Part shown: one piece after another, positions 59,395-60,400 of the stretch
Layout: every line of letters starts with the position of its first letter
Numbering within the stretch: the first letter of the stretch is position 1
Source of the DNA: an uncultured Lachnospiraceae bacterium
Lineage (GTDB): Bacteria > Bacillota > Clostridia > Lachnospirales > Lachnospiraceae
DNA: 60,400 nt
Direction: 5' to 3'
NCBI GenBank assembly: GCA_947626505.1
Contig: CANQSN010000006.1
Location: forward strand, 1 to 60,400
Position numbers and translations under genes: made by a program
The notes under the pieces: model-generated
What the model saw: only the letters and a program-made list of their open reading frames with translations
What the model was told of the DNA's origin: nothing
Databases searched by the model: none

Positions 59395-60400
59395 ATGAAT
59401 AGAAAGTTAAAAACATTGGTAAAGCGTGCAGCGGCAGCACTGCTTATAATAAGCCTTGTACTGCCGGTGGTGCCGGCTGATGTGCAGGCAAAGAAGGATA
59501 AAACTTCGGGGACACACTATAATATCAAGTGGAATTATGATAAAAAAACAAAAACACTGACTTTAAGCTGCAAGGGTAGAATGAATGATGATTATCTTGA
59601 CCCCCATAAGGTAGGCTGGCCCTGGACTTATTATGATTGTACTGATAACGCAGAGAAGGTAGTGTTTAAAGATGGTGTTACGTATATATGCAAATATTGC
59701 TGTAGTTTTATGGGCATTAAAAGCGTATCCATATGTGAAAGTGTGACTGAAATAGGTGATAGTGCTTTTGAATTCACAGGTATAAAAAAAATAAAACTAC
59801 CAGCAAAATTGAAAAAAATAGGCGAATATGCATTTGACTGTGCGCCTTTAAAAGAAGTAATAATCCCTGATACTGTGACTGATATAGGTGAACATGCCTT
59901 TGATGTATGTGATAACCTGAAAAAAGTAAAGCTTCCAAAAAAACTTAAAAAGATTAAAGTTTCCACATTTTCATTTTGTAAAAGCCTAAAAAAAATATCT
60001 ATACCTGAGTCTGTGGAAGTTATAGATGATGAAGCTTTTTGGGGTGCGGGCCTTACAAGTATAACAGTTCCGGGTAAAGTAAAAAGCGTAGGTAAAAAGG
60101 CATTTGCCCAATGCAAGAACTTAAAGAAGGCCACCTTTAAAACAAATAAAGTGAAGGTTCTGGAGAAGGGATTATTTTGGGAATGCAAAAGCTTAAAGAA
60201 GGTTAAAATACCCCAAAGTGTTAAAGAGATTCAGGATAAGGTGTTTATGTCAAGCGGGCTTACAGGCATAATCATACCGAAAAAGGTGGAAAGCATAGGG
60301 AAGAAGGCATTTGCTGACTGCACGGGTTTGAAGGAGGTTACATTTGAAGGAACAAATACAGAGAGCATAGGTAAGGATGCATTTAAAGGGGTTCCTGAAG
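59395..60400 (+). CDS. Secreted BspA-type leucine-rich repeat protein, copy 2 (right-edge partial)
   Basis: Open from ATG 59395 to the end of the window (335 codons seen). It is a paralogue of copy 1: signal peptide and first 65 residues almost identical, a divergent cap at about residues 66-110 (WPWTYYDCTDNAEKVVF against WPWGHYCDYEAETVIF), then repeats that become nearly identical toward the 3' end. AGGAGG precedes the ATG. The gap from the first copy is 40 bp, with no terminator, so it should share the operon. Confidence 0.9.
   Translation, partial: MNRKLKTLVKRAAAALLIISLVLPVVPADVQAKKDKTSGTHYNIKWNYDKKTKTLTLSCKGRMNDDYLDPHKVGWPWTYYDCTDNAEKVVFKDGVTYICKYCCSFMGIKSVSICESVTEIGDSAFEFTGIKKIKLPAKLKKIGEYAFDCAPLKEVIIPDTVTDIGEHAFDVCDNLKKVKLPKKLKKIKVSTFSFCKSLKKISIPESVEVIDDEAFWGAGLTSITVPGKVKSVGKKAFAQCKNLKKATFKTNKVKVLEKGLFWECKSLKKVKIPQSVKEIQDKVFMSSGLTGIIIPKKVESIGKKAFADCTGLKEVTFEGTNTESIGKDAFKGVPE

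Overview
The window reads as a chromosomal segment of a low-GC, strictly anaerobic, endospore-forming Firmicute, most probably a gut Lachnospiraceae. The reasons are the sporulation genes (spoIIR, spoIID, a spoIIQ-like gene, a LysM-GH18 spore hydrolase), the oxygen-sensitive ribonucleotide reductase pair nrdD/nrdG, reverse rubrerythrin with a PerR-type regulator, glycogen and cellobiose phosphorylases, strong AGGAGG ribosome binding sites, and large secreted proteins with Lys-rich FN3 modules. The species call is inference. No rRNA, tRNA, prophage, IS element or CRISPR array was seen.

Layout. 1-7 kb: the tail of an unknown gene, spoIIR, ddl behind a highly structured leader, metF, a DUF1934 gene, then on the minus strand a small membrane protein, plsC and malQ. 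7-16 kb: a VanY-type carboxypeptidase, ileS, glgP, spoIID, the spoIIQ-like gene and a GIY-YIG protein. 16-24 kb: a PD-(D/E)XK-like protein with a 12-bp minisatellite, hemolysin III, a GT2 glycosyltransferase, the rubrerythrin/perR peroxide module with two operator-like palindromes, acpP, an AEC transporter and the GH18 spore hydrolase. 24-31 kb: cellobiose phosphorylase, a secreted FN3 protein with a papain-like C-terminus, an aldose epimerase, a DUF1002 protein, Hsp20 behind a perfect CIRCE element and an XRE regulator. 31-46 kb: an ECF sigma factor coupled to a membrane-anchored beta-propeller, fba, a 1653-residue Ig-like repeat surface protein, lysA, cyclophilin, a glycerophosphodiesterase and an Amt-PII fusion. 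46-53 kb: nrdD, a helical-bundle protein, nrdG, a two-gene SUF system and a FliB-like protein.

53-60.4 kb is the clearest accessory block. It holds a 1642-residue secreted protein combining two CBM2-like domains, a subtilisin domain, an HxxxDxxxH region and prealbumin-like domains. Two tandemly duplicated BspA-type leucine-rich repeat genes follow, the second running off the right edge. Their promoter sits directly behind a tandem 20-bp repeat that looks like a response-regulator site.

Regulation is unusually readable here. There are candidate sigma-F promoters before spoIIR and spoIIQ, candidate sigma-E promoters before spoIID (inside the glgP terminator) and the GH18 gene, PerR boxes, CIRCE, an NrdR-like box, a palindromic operator at cellobiose phosphorylase, and a terminator between the promoter and start codon of the Amt-PII gene. 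All of these are pattern matches by eye and none was tested by search or experiment.
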